DNA from: an uncultured Treponema sp.
GTDB lineage: Bacteria; Spirochaetota; Spirochaetia; Treponematales; Treponemataceae
Assembly (NCBI GenBank): GCA_947167745.1
Contig: CAMVJE010000038.1
Location: 1 to 14,007 of the forward strand
Length of the DNA: 14,007 nucleotides
Reading direction: 5' to 3'
Part shown: positions 1 through 6,258 of the stretch, in pieces
Numbering within the stretch: position 1 is the first letter of the stretch
Layout: each line of letters begins with the position of its first letter
Position numbers and translations under genes: made by a program
The notes under the pieces: model-generated
Told to the model about the DNA's origin: nothing
The model's database searches: none
The model's input: the letters and a program-made list of their open reading frames with translations, nothing else

Positions 1-943
1 TCATGCCGACCAAATCTTCTTTATTCTCTTTGATTTTTACGGTGTTCATTACCAAGCCCATAACAAGGGCCGCCGCAAGACCTTTACCAGAAACGTCTCC
101 CAACATGAGCAGGGTTTTGTTTTCGTCAATCGGAAGAACAGTATAATAATCACCAGAAACGTTAATTAAAGGACGGAAATATGCTCCCAATTTAAGGTTT
201 TTGATTTCAGGGAGTTTTTTTGGAAGGAAGGAACGCTGAGCATCCGCCAGTTGCTGCCATTCCGTTGAAAGCTCGGAAATTTCAGAAAGGCTGGAAATGA
301 TTCGGGAACGGTTCTGAAAGCGAACAAACTCTTCGTAGAGTTTTCCGTAAATTTCAGAATCGAAAAGGTATGTATATCGGTTAAAGATATAAAGATGCTC
401 ACCATCACTCGCAAAGAAAAATCCACGGGCTTTATTTCGATTTGATACAAGACCAAGGGTGTCGCCAAGGAAGTTAATAGGATCGTGCCAGTCAGCGGCA
501 TAATTCTGAGCAAGTTTATCTAGAATTTTCTGGTCACTTGTAAATTTGCTGGGACTATTGTACAGGGTATAGTTTGCATTTCGGTCAACATACAGTACGG
601 AACAATCAGCTTCAAGTTCGAGAATTTCTGAAACTGCGGCCGTAAAATCTTCAAGAGAATAACAGAAACGAAGTCTTTCGATAAACTTTGTAAGGAAAAG
701 CGTTGCCCCGGTATCCATAGAGACTTTTTCAATTCTTCCTTTTGCGTTCCCAAACATCGTAATACTTGTAAAAAGCAAAATTGCAAAGAGAACAGCAGTT
801 ACTACAATCGGGAAGATATTTGAATATGTCTTATAATCCGTCAATTTGGTTTGTGGCGCAAGATTTACAGCAATAAAAATAAATGCCAAAGTTGCAATCA
901 AGTTTATGGATATCAAAGCAATTCGTCTTTGAGTCTTGTACAT
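1..943 (-). CDS. Membrane-anchored SpoIIE/PP2C-type protein phosphatase, 3' part outside window
   Basis: The minus-strand frame is open from the ATG at 943 to the window edge, giving 314 residues without a stop. Two hydrophobic segments near residues 8-28 and 42-62 predict an N-terminal membrane anchor. Residues about 80-210 look like a GAF-type sensory region, though I cannot assign it firmly. A helical linker leads to AQRSFLPKKLPE and then VSGDYY (about 262-267) and LGDVSGKGLAAAL (281-293), the N-terminal metal-binding motifs of the SpoIIE/RsbU branch of PP2C phosphatases. Such enzymes dephosphorylate Ser/Thr-phosphorylated anti-sigma-factor antagonists or related switch proteins. The usual VGGD..D motif reads VSGDYYT, so the metal-ligand context is slightly changed. 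AGGGGG four bases before the ATG supports the start. The rest of the catalytic domain lies left of the window. The family is clear; the partner is unknown. Confidence 0.88.
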   Translation of the reverse strand, partial: MYKTQRRIALISINLIATLAFIFIAVNLAPQTKLTDYKTYSNIFPIVVTAVLFAILLFTSITMFGNAKGRIEKVSMDTGATLFLTKFIERLRFCYSLEDFTAAVSEILELEADCSVLYVDRNANYTLYNSPSKFTSDQKILDKLAQNYAADWHDPINFLGDTLGLVSNRNKARGFFFASDGEHLYIFNRYTYLFDSEIYGKLYEEFVRFQNRSRIISSLSEISELSTEWQQLADAQRSFLPKKLPEIKNLKLGAYFRPLINVSGDYYTVLPIDENKTLLMLGDVSGKGLAAALVMGLVMNTVKIKENKEDLVGM

Positions 944-1038
944 AAAGCCCCCTGTAAAACTTTATAATATATCTCTTCATTATCGGCAGTCATAAGATTT
1001 TTCTCTATTAAAATAAAATCAGACTACCTTTAATTAAA

Positions 1039-1401
1039 TCAATATTCTTCAGCTGAAGAATGTTTTTCTGCCCTACGGTCATCTCCACGAAAACTGCGGG
1101 GTCTTCTTTCTCCACGCTCTGAGTCATTTTTTATAAATCTTCTAGCTCCATCGCGCTTTGGTTTTTCAACAGCCTCACTTACCCGGATACGCCTGCCGTC
1201 AACAGATTTTCCGTTCATACCACCGATTCCACGTTCTCCCATAACGTCGTCAGCCATTTCAACGAAACCGAAACCTTTTGATGCTTCAGTAAATTTATCT
1301 TTCATAATCTGAACAGAAACAACTTCTCCGTAATTAGAAAAAGCTTCCCTCAAAGTGTCTTCCGTTGTTGTGTAGCTTAGGTTGCCAACGTATAATCTCA
1401 T
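1039..1401 (-). CDS. Small RRM-domain RNA-binding protein
   Basis: This 120-residue protein has one RNA recognition motif followed by a basic tail. RNP2 is LYVGNL at residues 3-8 and RNP1 is KGFGFVEM at 42-49, with the aromatic residues that stack on RNA bases. The region after residue 80 is rich in Arg, Lys and Gly and probably disordered, as in the cold-shock-type glycine-rich RNA-binding proteins of cyanobacteria and spirochaetes. It probably binds single-stranded RNA in the cytoplasm; its targets cannot be read from the sequence. AGAGGA sits five bases before the ATG. An extended -10 promoter lies just upstream, in the region shared with divergent hsp33. It ends about 95 bp before the phosphatase gene, so it could be partly cotranscribed with it. 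Confidence 0.93.
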   Translation of the reverse strand: MRLYVGNLSYTTTEDTLREAFSNYGEVVSVQIMKDKFTEASKGFGFVEMADDVMGERGIGGMNGKSVDGRRIRVSEAVEKPKRDGARRFIKNDSERGERRPRSFRGDDRRAEKHSSAEEY

Positions 1402-1429
1402 AAAATCCTCTAAAAAATAAAATCATGGT

Positions 1430-1458
1430 ATTATAACATAAAAAGAAATAATATGCAC
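1430..1458 (-). promoter_or_regulatory. Promoter of the RRM gene (extended -10)
   Basis: On the minus strand TGTTATAAT gives a consensus extended -10 (TATAAT at 1435-1430). GTGCAT (1458-1453) lies 17 bases upstream in the -35 position but is a poor match to TTGACA. The same GTGCAT occupies the -35 region of the divergent hsp33 promoter. Confidence 0.6.
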
Positions 1459-1519
1459 GGGATTTCGACAAGGATAAAGACTGACAGTCACTGATAATAA
1501 TAAATCTCTTTCAGTCAGT

Positions 1520-1547
1520 GTGCATCCGCATCAATTTTCAGTATAAT
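1520..1547 (+). promoter_or_regulatory. Promoter of hsp33, probably giving a leaderless mRNA
   Basis: A perfect TATAAT lies at 1542-1547, with only a weak -35 (TGTGCA at 1519-1524, 17 bases upstream, overlapping GTGCAT at 1520-1525). Exactly six bases (AAGGTT) separate the -10 hexamer from the ATG at 1554, which places the expected transcription start on or next to the A of the start codon. Confidence 0.55.
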
Positions 1548-1553
1548 AAGGTT

Positions 1554-2528
1554 ATGATTAGAAAGGAACTTACAGATTCAGAATTACTGGCCCACTTGGC
1601 AAAAATTCATAAAGACGAGATGACCATGTTCGTCATGGCAGACGGCAGCTTCCGAGGCGCATTTTTCAACGGAACCCGGCTCGTAAACCAGATGCGACTC
1701 CAACACAACTTAGGCATTTTGGAGACAATGGTTTTAGGCCAGGCCATGCTCTGTGCAGCCCTTTTGATTCCCACGATGAAGGGTCGGGAACACCTCACTT
1801 TCCGCTACGATACAAACGGACCTGCTGCGGGTTTTTCGGTTGAAGCTGATTCAACAGGCTATGTCCGGGGTTTTTTGCTTCAGGACAAAATTCCTATCGA
1901 AAAGCCCCTTGAAAACTGGGATTTGTCGCCATTTTTGGGGGATGGAACTCTCACAATTTCCCGTATCGGCGAGGGAATGAAGGCCCCGCAAGTCGGCACG
2001 GTCGAAATCATGTACAAAAATATCGCAAAGGACTTGGCATGGTACTTCTTGCAGAGCGAACAGATTCACACAGCCTTCAACACAAGCATTCAGTTTGACG
2101 AAAAAGGCCGGGTAATCGGCGCTGGGGGCATGTTCCTTCAGCATGTGCCAGGGGCCGGCGGAAAGAGCAAAATCAGCGCCCAAACGGAAAATTCTGGAGC
2201 TGAGGATAAAAAAGAAAGTGAAGAAGATTTGATTCGCCGTGCAGAAAACGCTTTTAAAGCCATGCCCTCAATCGGAAAGTGGTTCGCTGACGGCGGCGAC
2301 ATGGAAGATGTAATTTACGGTCTTTTCCGTGAGTTCAAGCCCACAGCCGTCCTGAACCGTGATGTAATTTTTGACTGCCCCTGCAGTGCCCAAAGCTTCG
2401 CCGAACACATAAAGCACCTTCCCAAGGCAGAGCTTGAGGACATCATCGCAAACGACCCGGACCCGCTGGAAGTAGTCTGCCACTCGTGCGGAAGTAAATA
2501 TCAGATAAGCAAGTCCATGCTGAAATAA
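1554..2528 (+). CDS. hslO: Hsp33 redox-regulated chaperone
   Basis: This 324-residue protein matches Hsp33 (HslO) over its length. Hsp33 is a cytoplasmic holdase activated when oxidative stress oxidises its zinc-binding cysteines and unfolds the linker. The four zinc ligands are present near the C-terminus as CPC (275-277) and CHSC (309-312), followed by GSKYQIS. The N-terminal substrate-binding domain carries MADGSFRGAFFNGTRLV and the central block VGTVEI. A charged Lys/Glu-rich stretch at about 203-228 lies between the domains. An in-frame ATG at 1518 would add 12 residues, but the -10 hexamer at 1542-1547 lies inside that extension, so 1554 is the better start. It has only AAGG three bases upstream, so initiation may be leaderless. 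A repeat element and a shared terminator follow the gene. Confidence 0.95.
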   Translation: MIRKELTDSELLAHLAKIHKDEMTMFVMADGSFRGAFFNGTRLVNQMRLQHNLGILETMVLGQAMLCAALLIPTMKGREHLTFRYDTNGPAAGFSVEADSTGYVRGFLLQDKIPIEKPLENWDLSPFLGDGTLTISRIGEGMKAPQVGTVEIMYKNIAKDLAWYFLQSEQIHTAFNTSIQFDEKGRVIGAGGMFLQHVPGAGGKSKISAQTENSGAEDKKESEEDLIRRAENAFKAMPSIGKWFADGGDMEDVIYGLFREFKPTAVLNRDVIFDCPCSAQSFAEHIKHLPKAELEDIIANDPDPLEVVCHSCGSKYQISKSMLK

Positions 2529-2545
2529 AATGTCTGTCCAACATA

Positions 2546-2696
2546 AAAAATGGCTCCCGGTCGTAAAACGGTTTATCGAAACCGCAGGCTCGCCTGCTAC
2601 ACGCGGTCTGTGCCTGTAATTATATAAATTTGCCGCTCTCGCGGCAGCACAAACCGAGTGTTTTCGCAAGCCGTTTCACTCCCTCGCGCCATTTTT
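2546..2696. repeat. Palindromic intergenic repeat element (MITE/REP-like), about 151 bp
   Basis: The 314-bp gap between convergent hsp33 and glyA holds no credible gene. This part is bounded by a perfect 9-bp inverted repeat, AAAAATGGC (2546-2554) and GCCATTTTT (2688-2696). The inner flanks extend it imperfectly: AAACGGTTTATCGAAA on the left resembles the reverse complement of the right side, AAACGGCTTGCGAAAA. Inside are two strong hairpins, GCAGGC-TC-GCCTGC (2584-2597) and TGCCGC-TCTC-GCGGCA (2631-2646). It is richer in G+C than the flanking spacer. The structure suggests a nonautonomous palindromic element, but one copy cannot prove that it is repeated in the genome. Confidence 0.6.
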
Positions 2697-2736
2697 GCCG
2701 TATTCTCCAGTTTTTCAGCATGGCACTTTCCCAGAC

Positions 2737-2789
2737 AAAAAAAACACCACGGTCAAATCGCTCATAAAAAGCAACATGACTGTGGTGTT
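2737..2789 (-). terminator. Terminator of glyA, possibly bidirectional with hsp33
   Basis: AACACCAC (2743-2750) pairs with GTGGTGTT (2782-2789), extended by GGTC with GACT apart from a mismatch. The loop is large (about 23 bases). On the minus strand the stem runs into eight T (2744-2737), suiting glyA; on the plus strand it is followed by TAATTTTT, so it may also end hsp33 transcripts. A further hairpin, TACACAGA/TCTGTGTA (2799-2821), lies between it and the glyA stop without a T tract. Confidence 0.6.
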
Positions 2790-2842
2790 AATTTTTCATA
2801 CACAGAATAAAACTCTGTGTACTCCCCAGCTCTGTGAGGAAT

Positions 2843-4342
2843 TTATTTACAGAATTCTTTCTTCAAGAAGTCTAAGTCCAGCTCAGGATAAAGAACGAAC
2901 TTGCTCAAAAGGGCCTGAACTCGTTTTGAAGCGGCTTCTTTTACGCTCACATCAAGGTCGATTTTGCCTTTTGCTGGTTTTCCTTCTTTTGTGAGGCCAG
3001 GTTTTGTTCCTTTGAGAACCTGATCGATGATTGAAGCGACTTCCTTCATCTCTGACTCGCCCATGCCTAAAGTGGTGAGGGCCGGAGTTCCCAATCGCAG
3101 GCCGCTTGTCCACCATGCGCCGTTTTTGTCGTATGGAAGGGCATTTGCGTTTACAGTGACGCCGCACTCAAACATTGCGGCTTCAGCCTGTTTTCCAGTC
3201 AAACCGTAAGAAGTAACGTCTGCGAGCATGAGGTGATTGTCAGTGCCGTCTGTCTGAAGACGTACACCAAGAGCCTGGAGAGCTTTTGCCAAAGCCTGTG
3301 CGTTTGCAACGACTTTTTTTGCATATTCCTGATAGGCCGGTGTATTTGCCTCTTTGAATGCAATTGCCTTTGCGGCCATAACATGCGGGAGAGGTCCGCC
3401 CAAAACCATAGGACAACCCTTGTTTACATAGTCAGCAAATTCTTTTTTACAAAGAATCATAGCACCGCGAGGACCACGCAAAGTCTTGTGAGTTGTTGTG
3501 GTTACGATGTCAGCCCATTTTACAGGATCGTAATCGCCGGTGAAGACCTTTCCTGCCACGAGACCAGCGAAGTGAGCCATATCTACCATGAGGACTGCTC
3601 CGCACTTGTCGGCGATTTCGCGGAATCGTTTGAAGTTAATTTTGCGCGGGTAAGCTGAATATCCTGTAAGGAGAATGAGCGGCTTAACTTCCATTGCCTG
3701 CTTTTCGATTGCGTCGTAGTCGAGCAAGCCGGTCTCTTTATCAACACCATAAGGATGGCTCTCAAACATGCGGGCGCTTACATTCATTTTGTAGCCGTGA
3801 GTAAGGTGACCGCCGCAAGAATAGTCCAAGCCCATCAATTTCTGGTTTCCGAATCGTTTTCGAAGCTCTGCGAACTGAGCGTCACTCAAATCGTTGAGAG
3901 ATTTTACGCCAAGTTCTTCAAGTGTTGGAGTCTCAACCTTTGCCGAAAGAATTGCCCAGTATGCAACGAGGTTTGTGTCAGCTCCTGAGTGTGGCTGAAC
4001 ATAAGCGTAATCAGCGCCAAAAAGTTCTTCTGCTTCGCGGGCAGCTTCCATTTCAACTGCATCAACATTAACACATCCGCCATAATAGCGGTGCTCTGGG
4101 AATCCTTCTGCATATTTATCTGTGAGGAGGTTGCCCATAGCGGCCTGAACTGCGAGAGAACAGTAGTTCTCTGATGCAATAAGTTTGAGGTGGCTGCGCT
4201 GGTTCTGAATCTCGTTTACGACAGAAGCCGCGATTTTCGGATTGACCGAAGCGACCTGCTGAAGATTTGCGACATACGCGCACATTGCGGCTGTTGGTTT
4301 GTTTCCGCAAGAAGAAAGGTAATTTTCCAATGGTGTGGCCAT
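2843..4342 (-). CDS. glyA: Serine hydroxymethyltransferase, long (treponemal/chlamydial) form
   Basis: GlyA interconverts serine plus tetrahydrofolate with glycine plus 5,10-methylenetetrahydrofolate, the main cytoplasmic one-carbon entry point. The PLP-binding motif TTTTHKTLRGPRG places the Schiff-base lysine at residue 286. LIASENYCS (54-62), RYYGG (85-89), GGHLTHG (177-183), DMAHFAGLV (254-262) and SGLRLGTPA (413-421) are family motifs. At 499 residues it is longer than the usual 410-430. The extra length is an insert at about 131-168, before the GLDYSCGGHLTHG strand, and a C-terminal extension after about 445; I recall similarly long forms in Treponema and Chlamydia. The frame is open upstream to 4399, but GGGAGA six bases before the ATG at 4342 decides the start. 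The gene is divergent from the 4488 lipoprotein and has its own terminator. Confidence 0.96.
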   Translation of the reverse strand: MATPLENYLSSCGNKPTAAMCAYVANLQQVASVNPKIAASVVNEIQNQRSHLKLIASENYCSLAVQAAMGNLLTDKYAEGFPEHRYYGGCVNVDAVEMEAAREAEELFGADYAYVQPHSGADTNLVAYWAILSAKVETPTLEELGVKSLNDLSDAQFAELRKRFGNQKLMGLDYSCGGHLTHGYKMNVSARMFESHPYGVDKETGLLDYDAIEKQAMEVKPLILLTGYSAYPRKINFKRFREIADKCGAVLMVDMAHFAGLVAGKVFTGDYDPVKWADIVTTTTHKTLRGPRGAMILCKKEFADYVNKGCPMVLGGPLPHVMAAKAIAFKEANTPAYQEYAKKVVANAQALAKALQALGVRLQTDGTDNHLMLADVTSYGLTGKQAEAAMFECGVTVNANALPYDKNGAWWTSGLRLGTPALTTLGMGESEMKEVASIIDQVLKGTKPGLTKEGKPAKGKIDLDVSVKEAASKRVQALLSKFVLYPELDLDFLKKEFCK

Positions 4343-4370
4343 GATTTTCTCCCAAAAAAATGATGAGGAG

Positions 4371-4399
4371 AGTTTACCAAAAAAGCAGGATGTGTTCAA
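4371..4399 (-). promoter_or_regulatory. Promoter of glyA
   Basis: On the minus strand TTGAAC (4399-4394) and TAAACT (4376-4371) are separated by 17 bases, and TGG just before the -10 adds an extended element. The predicted transcript starts about 20-25 bases before the ATG at 4342 and carries the GGGAGA ribosome-binding site. Confidence 0.5.
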
Positions 4400-4472
4400 C
4401 GATTCTATTTATAAGGACTAAAAAAGATATCTCAGCTTTCTTTCCGGTATAGTATCTTTTTTTGCGCCAATT

Positions 4473-4481
4473 TGTTATTAT
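4473..4481 (+). promoter_or_regulatory. Extended -10 promoter of the 4488 lipoprotein gene, probably leaderless
   Basis: TGTTATTAT is an extended -10 element (TATTAT at 4476-4481). No good -35 is visible 16-18 bases upstream. Six bases (GGATGT) separate the hexamer from the ATG at 4488, so the expected transcription start coincides with the start codon. Confidence 0.5.
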
Positions 4482-4487
4482 GGATGT

Positions 4488-4880
4488 ATGAAAAACACAT
4501 TATTAAAATCGATTTTTATCATTGCTCTATGTTCAGCAATTTTTACAGCCTGTTCTTCTACACCAACAGAGATTCCTCAGGAACTTACCGCCCAGGAGCT
4601 TATTCAAAAAGGTCAGGCCGAATTTGAAAACGGCAGATATAAATCTTCACTCCGTTATTACAATGCTGTTACTGAGCGTTATGCAGATGTTCCGGCTGTA
4701 TACCTCGAAGCCACTTATGAAATAGGACATCTCTTTATGCGGCAAAAAAAATACGACAAGGCTGAGCCGATTTTTCAGGAAATCATCCAGGTTTACGAAA
4801 ACGCCCAGCCAGGAAGTCTTCCAGGCTCATATCGAAAACTCGCCCAGCTTGAACTCGATAAAATCAAAAACCAGAAGTAA
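4488..4880 (+). CDS. Small TPR-containing lipoprotein
   Basis: This is a 130-residue exported protein. The N-terminus MKNTLLKSIFIIALCSAIF is a lipoprotein signal peptide ending in the lipobox FTAC, so Cys22 is the likely lipidated residue. The mature part has about two TPR-like helical hairpins: ELIQKGQAEFENGRYKSSLRYY at about 38-59 and YEIGHLFMRQKKYDKAEPIFQEI at about 77-99. The first repeat resembles the start of BamD/YfiO, but the protein is about half that length, so I do not call it BamD. It is likely a periplasmic scaffold tethered to a membrane. No ribosome-binding site precedes the ATG. It ends 8 bp from the convergent vWA gene, leaving no room for a terminator. Its specific function is unknown. 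Confidence 0.85.
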   Translation: MKNTLLKSIFIIALCSAIFTACSSTPTEIPQELTAQELIQKGQAEFENGRYKSSLRYYNAVTERYADVPAVYLEATYEIGHLFMRQKKYDKAEPIFQEIIQVYENAQPGSLPGSYRKLAQLELDKIKNQK

Positions 4881-4888
4881 TTCTTCGC

Positions 4889-6190
4889 TTATCGTCCCCG
4901 GTCGCTTTTGTTATCAGGGACGATAATTGCATCTATCATTACTTTTTTTTCTTCAGCGAGTGAAGCGACAAGGTCTTTGGTATATTTTCCGCTTCCCCTT
5001 GGAGTCGGGTGAGGTTCAGCATCACCTATCAGAATTATTTTTCTTTCTGCATCCTGTCGCCAGTTATAATATTCCATCGAAGCAAACAAAGCCTCGTAAA
5101 CAGCTTCAGGTATATCACCACCTTCTGTACCATGTATATAGAAGCTATTTAAATTTTTCTTAAAATTCTGGACATTCTCAGTAAATTCAAACTTTTTCAC
5201 TGGTAAGTCCATCCACTTGTATGTATCACCATAATCGCGATAAAGCAGGAGAGCCAGTCTCAGACTTTTAAAAGACTTTACTTTTTCTACAAGTTGAGGA
5301 ATCCATACATCACGAAGTTTTTTTACATCATCTTTCATACTGCCGGTCGTATCAATGGCAAATAAAATATCAGCACAGTCTTTGTTTTTTATCCGGTCAA
5401 TTGATGCCATAATATCATCAGGCAGGGAATCAGGCCCTTTTGAATAAACCATCTCCCCGCCACCAAATGCCGCAATATTTTTAAAACTCTCAGCTGCAGC
5501 AGGATTATAATCATCAGTAAGAACGATTACTTCAGGTTCTGCGGGTACAATCTCATCTTCGTGCACATCCGGCTCTTTTACAGGCGGCTCAATTATAAGC
5601 GGAGGCTCGCTGACAGACTTTTTTTCAATTACAGGAGGCTTTTTTTTAGCCACAGGCTTCCCTAAATCAAACATGAAGGCATTATCAGCATAACTTCCAG
5701 AATAATCACCGTATTTTTTTTCAAAAGTCCGGATATTGATAAAGGTTCCGCGGTCAATTTTTACAAGTCCGTTTCGCGTCCAAGGATAACCATAAACAAT
5801 TTCAGGCGGAATAAAAATATGAAATGCTTCACCGAAATATTCATCTTTCTCCGGGGTAGAATCCATTAACGAATATTTTGCATATTTTGACTCAAGAATT
5901 TTTCCATCAAGATAACGAATTTCATCGCCGTTAATCGGGTTGTAATCAAGGGCCCGGTAGGCATAGTTCGATTCCTTGCCTTCAGGATCTTTTGTCGTTT
6001 CCACAAGCATTACCGACTCAATTCCGCTTTTTTTCCTTATATAGAGGTGGTATCCTGACAAATTTGAGAAACTGCTTCCTCCGTCATAAACAAGGCGAAT
6101 ATCCTCCGGATGAACAAGAATATCTTCAGCCGCAAAAAGTGATAAAACAGAAAAAATGAGGACAAAAATCGAAAAAATACACTTTCTCAT
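4889..6190 (-). CDS. Exported von Willebrand factor A-domain protein
   Basis: This 433-residue protein starts with a signal peptide (MRKCIFSIFVLIFSVLSLFA, probable cleavage after residue 20). Residues about 24-175 form an unrecognised N-terminal domain. A Pro/Glu/Lys-rich linker (about 178-225) with repeated EPPVKEP-like segments follows. Residues about 273-430 are a vWA domain with an apparently intact MIDAS: DTTGS at 280-284, a Thr at about 355 in GTEGGD, and Asp390 in IGDAEPHP. Such domains bind ligands through a divalent metal. The protein is probably periplasmic or surface-associated; its partner is unknown. No clear Shine-Dalgarno precedes the ATG. A divergent gene starts 69 bp away, and the 3' end faces the 4488 lipoprotein. 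The domain call is firm, the role open. Confidence 0.88.
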   Translation of the reverse strand: MRKCIFSIFVLIFSVLSLFAAEDILVHPEDIRLVYDGGSSFSNLSGYHLYIRKKSGIESVMLVETTKDPEGKESNYAYRALDYNPINGDEIRYLDGKILESKYAKYSLMDSTPEKDEYFGEAFHIFIPPEIVYGYPWTRNGLVKIDRGTFINIRTFEKKYGDYSGSYADNAFMFDLGKPVAKKKPPVIEKKSVSEPPLIIEPPVKEPDVHEDEIVPAEPEVIVLTDDYNPAAAESFKNIAAFGGGEMVYSKGPDSLPDDIMASIDRIKNKDCADILFAIDTTGSMKDDVKKLRDVWIPQLVEKVKSFKSLRLALLLYRDYGDTYKWMDLPVKKFEFTENVQNFKKNLNSFYIHGTEGGDIPEAVYEALFASMEYYNWRQDAERKIILIGDAEPHPTPRGSGKYTKDLVASLAEEKKVMIDAIIVPDNKSDRGR

Positions 6191-6216
6191 AATCTTACAA
6201 TCGGCATCAAAGGCTG

Positions 6217-6244
6217 TTGAATTTAGAAAAAACTATGGTATAAT
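6217..6244 (+). promoter_or_regulatory. Promoter of the 6259 gene, very short leader
   Basis: TTGAAT (6217-6222), a 16-base spacer and TATAAT (6239-6244) preceded by TGG give a strong sigma-70-type promoter. The expected start near 6251 leaves a leader of about 8 bases, too short for a normal Shine-Dalgarno. Confidence 0.6.
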
Positions 6245-6258
6245 TTAATTAAAAGAAA

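Noticed and set aside
913..993. Short minus-strand ORF of 26 codons upstream of and overlapping the phosphatase start
   Set aside because: It starts at an ATG at 993 with only a weak purine stretch and ends 31 bases into the phosphatase gene. A leader-peptide role is possible, but nothing beyond an open frame supports it.
1554..2528. Start of hsp33 at the upstream ATG at 1518
   Set aside because: The perfect TATAAT at 1542-1547 would be inside the gene, the extra 12 residues do not resemble Hsp33, and no ribosome-binding site precedes 1518.
2695..2994. Plus-strand ORF of 99 codons
   Set aside because: It runs across the terminator hairpins and into the antisense of glyA, has no ribosome-binding site, and its product is low-complexity and unlike any protein family.
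3233..3658. Plus-strand ORF of 141 codons antisense to glyA
   Set aside because: glyA on the opposite strand is certain over this stretch; the antisense product is Cys- and Phe-rich with no motif.
4488..4880. BamD outer-membrane assembly lipoprotein
   Set aside because: The first TPR is BamD-like, but the protein has only about two repeats and 130 residues, about half the usual length.
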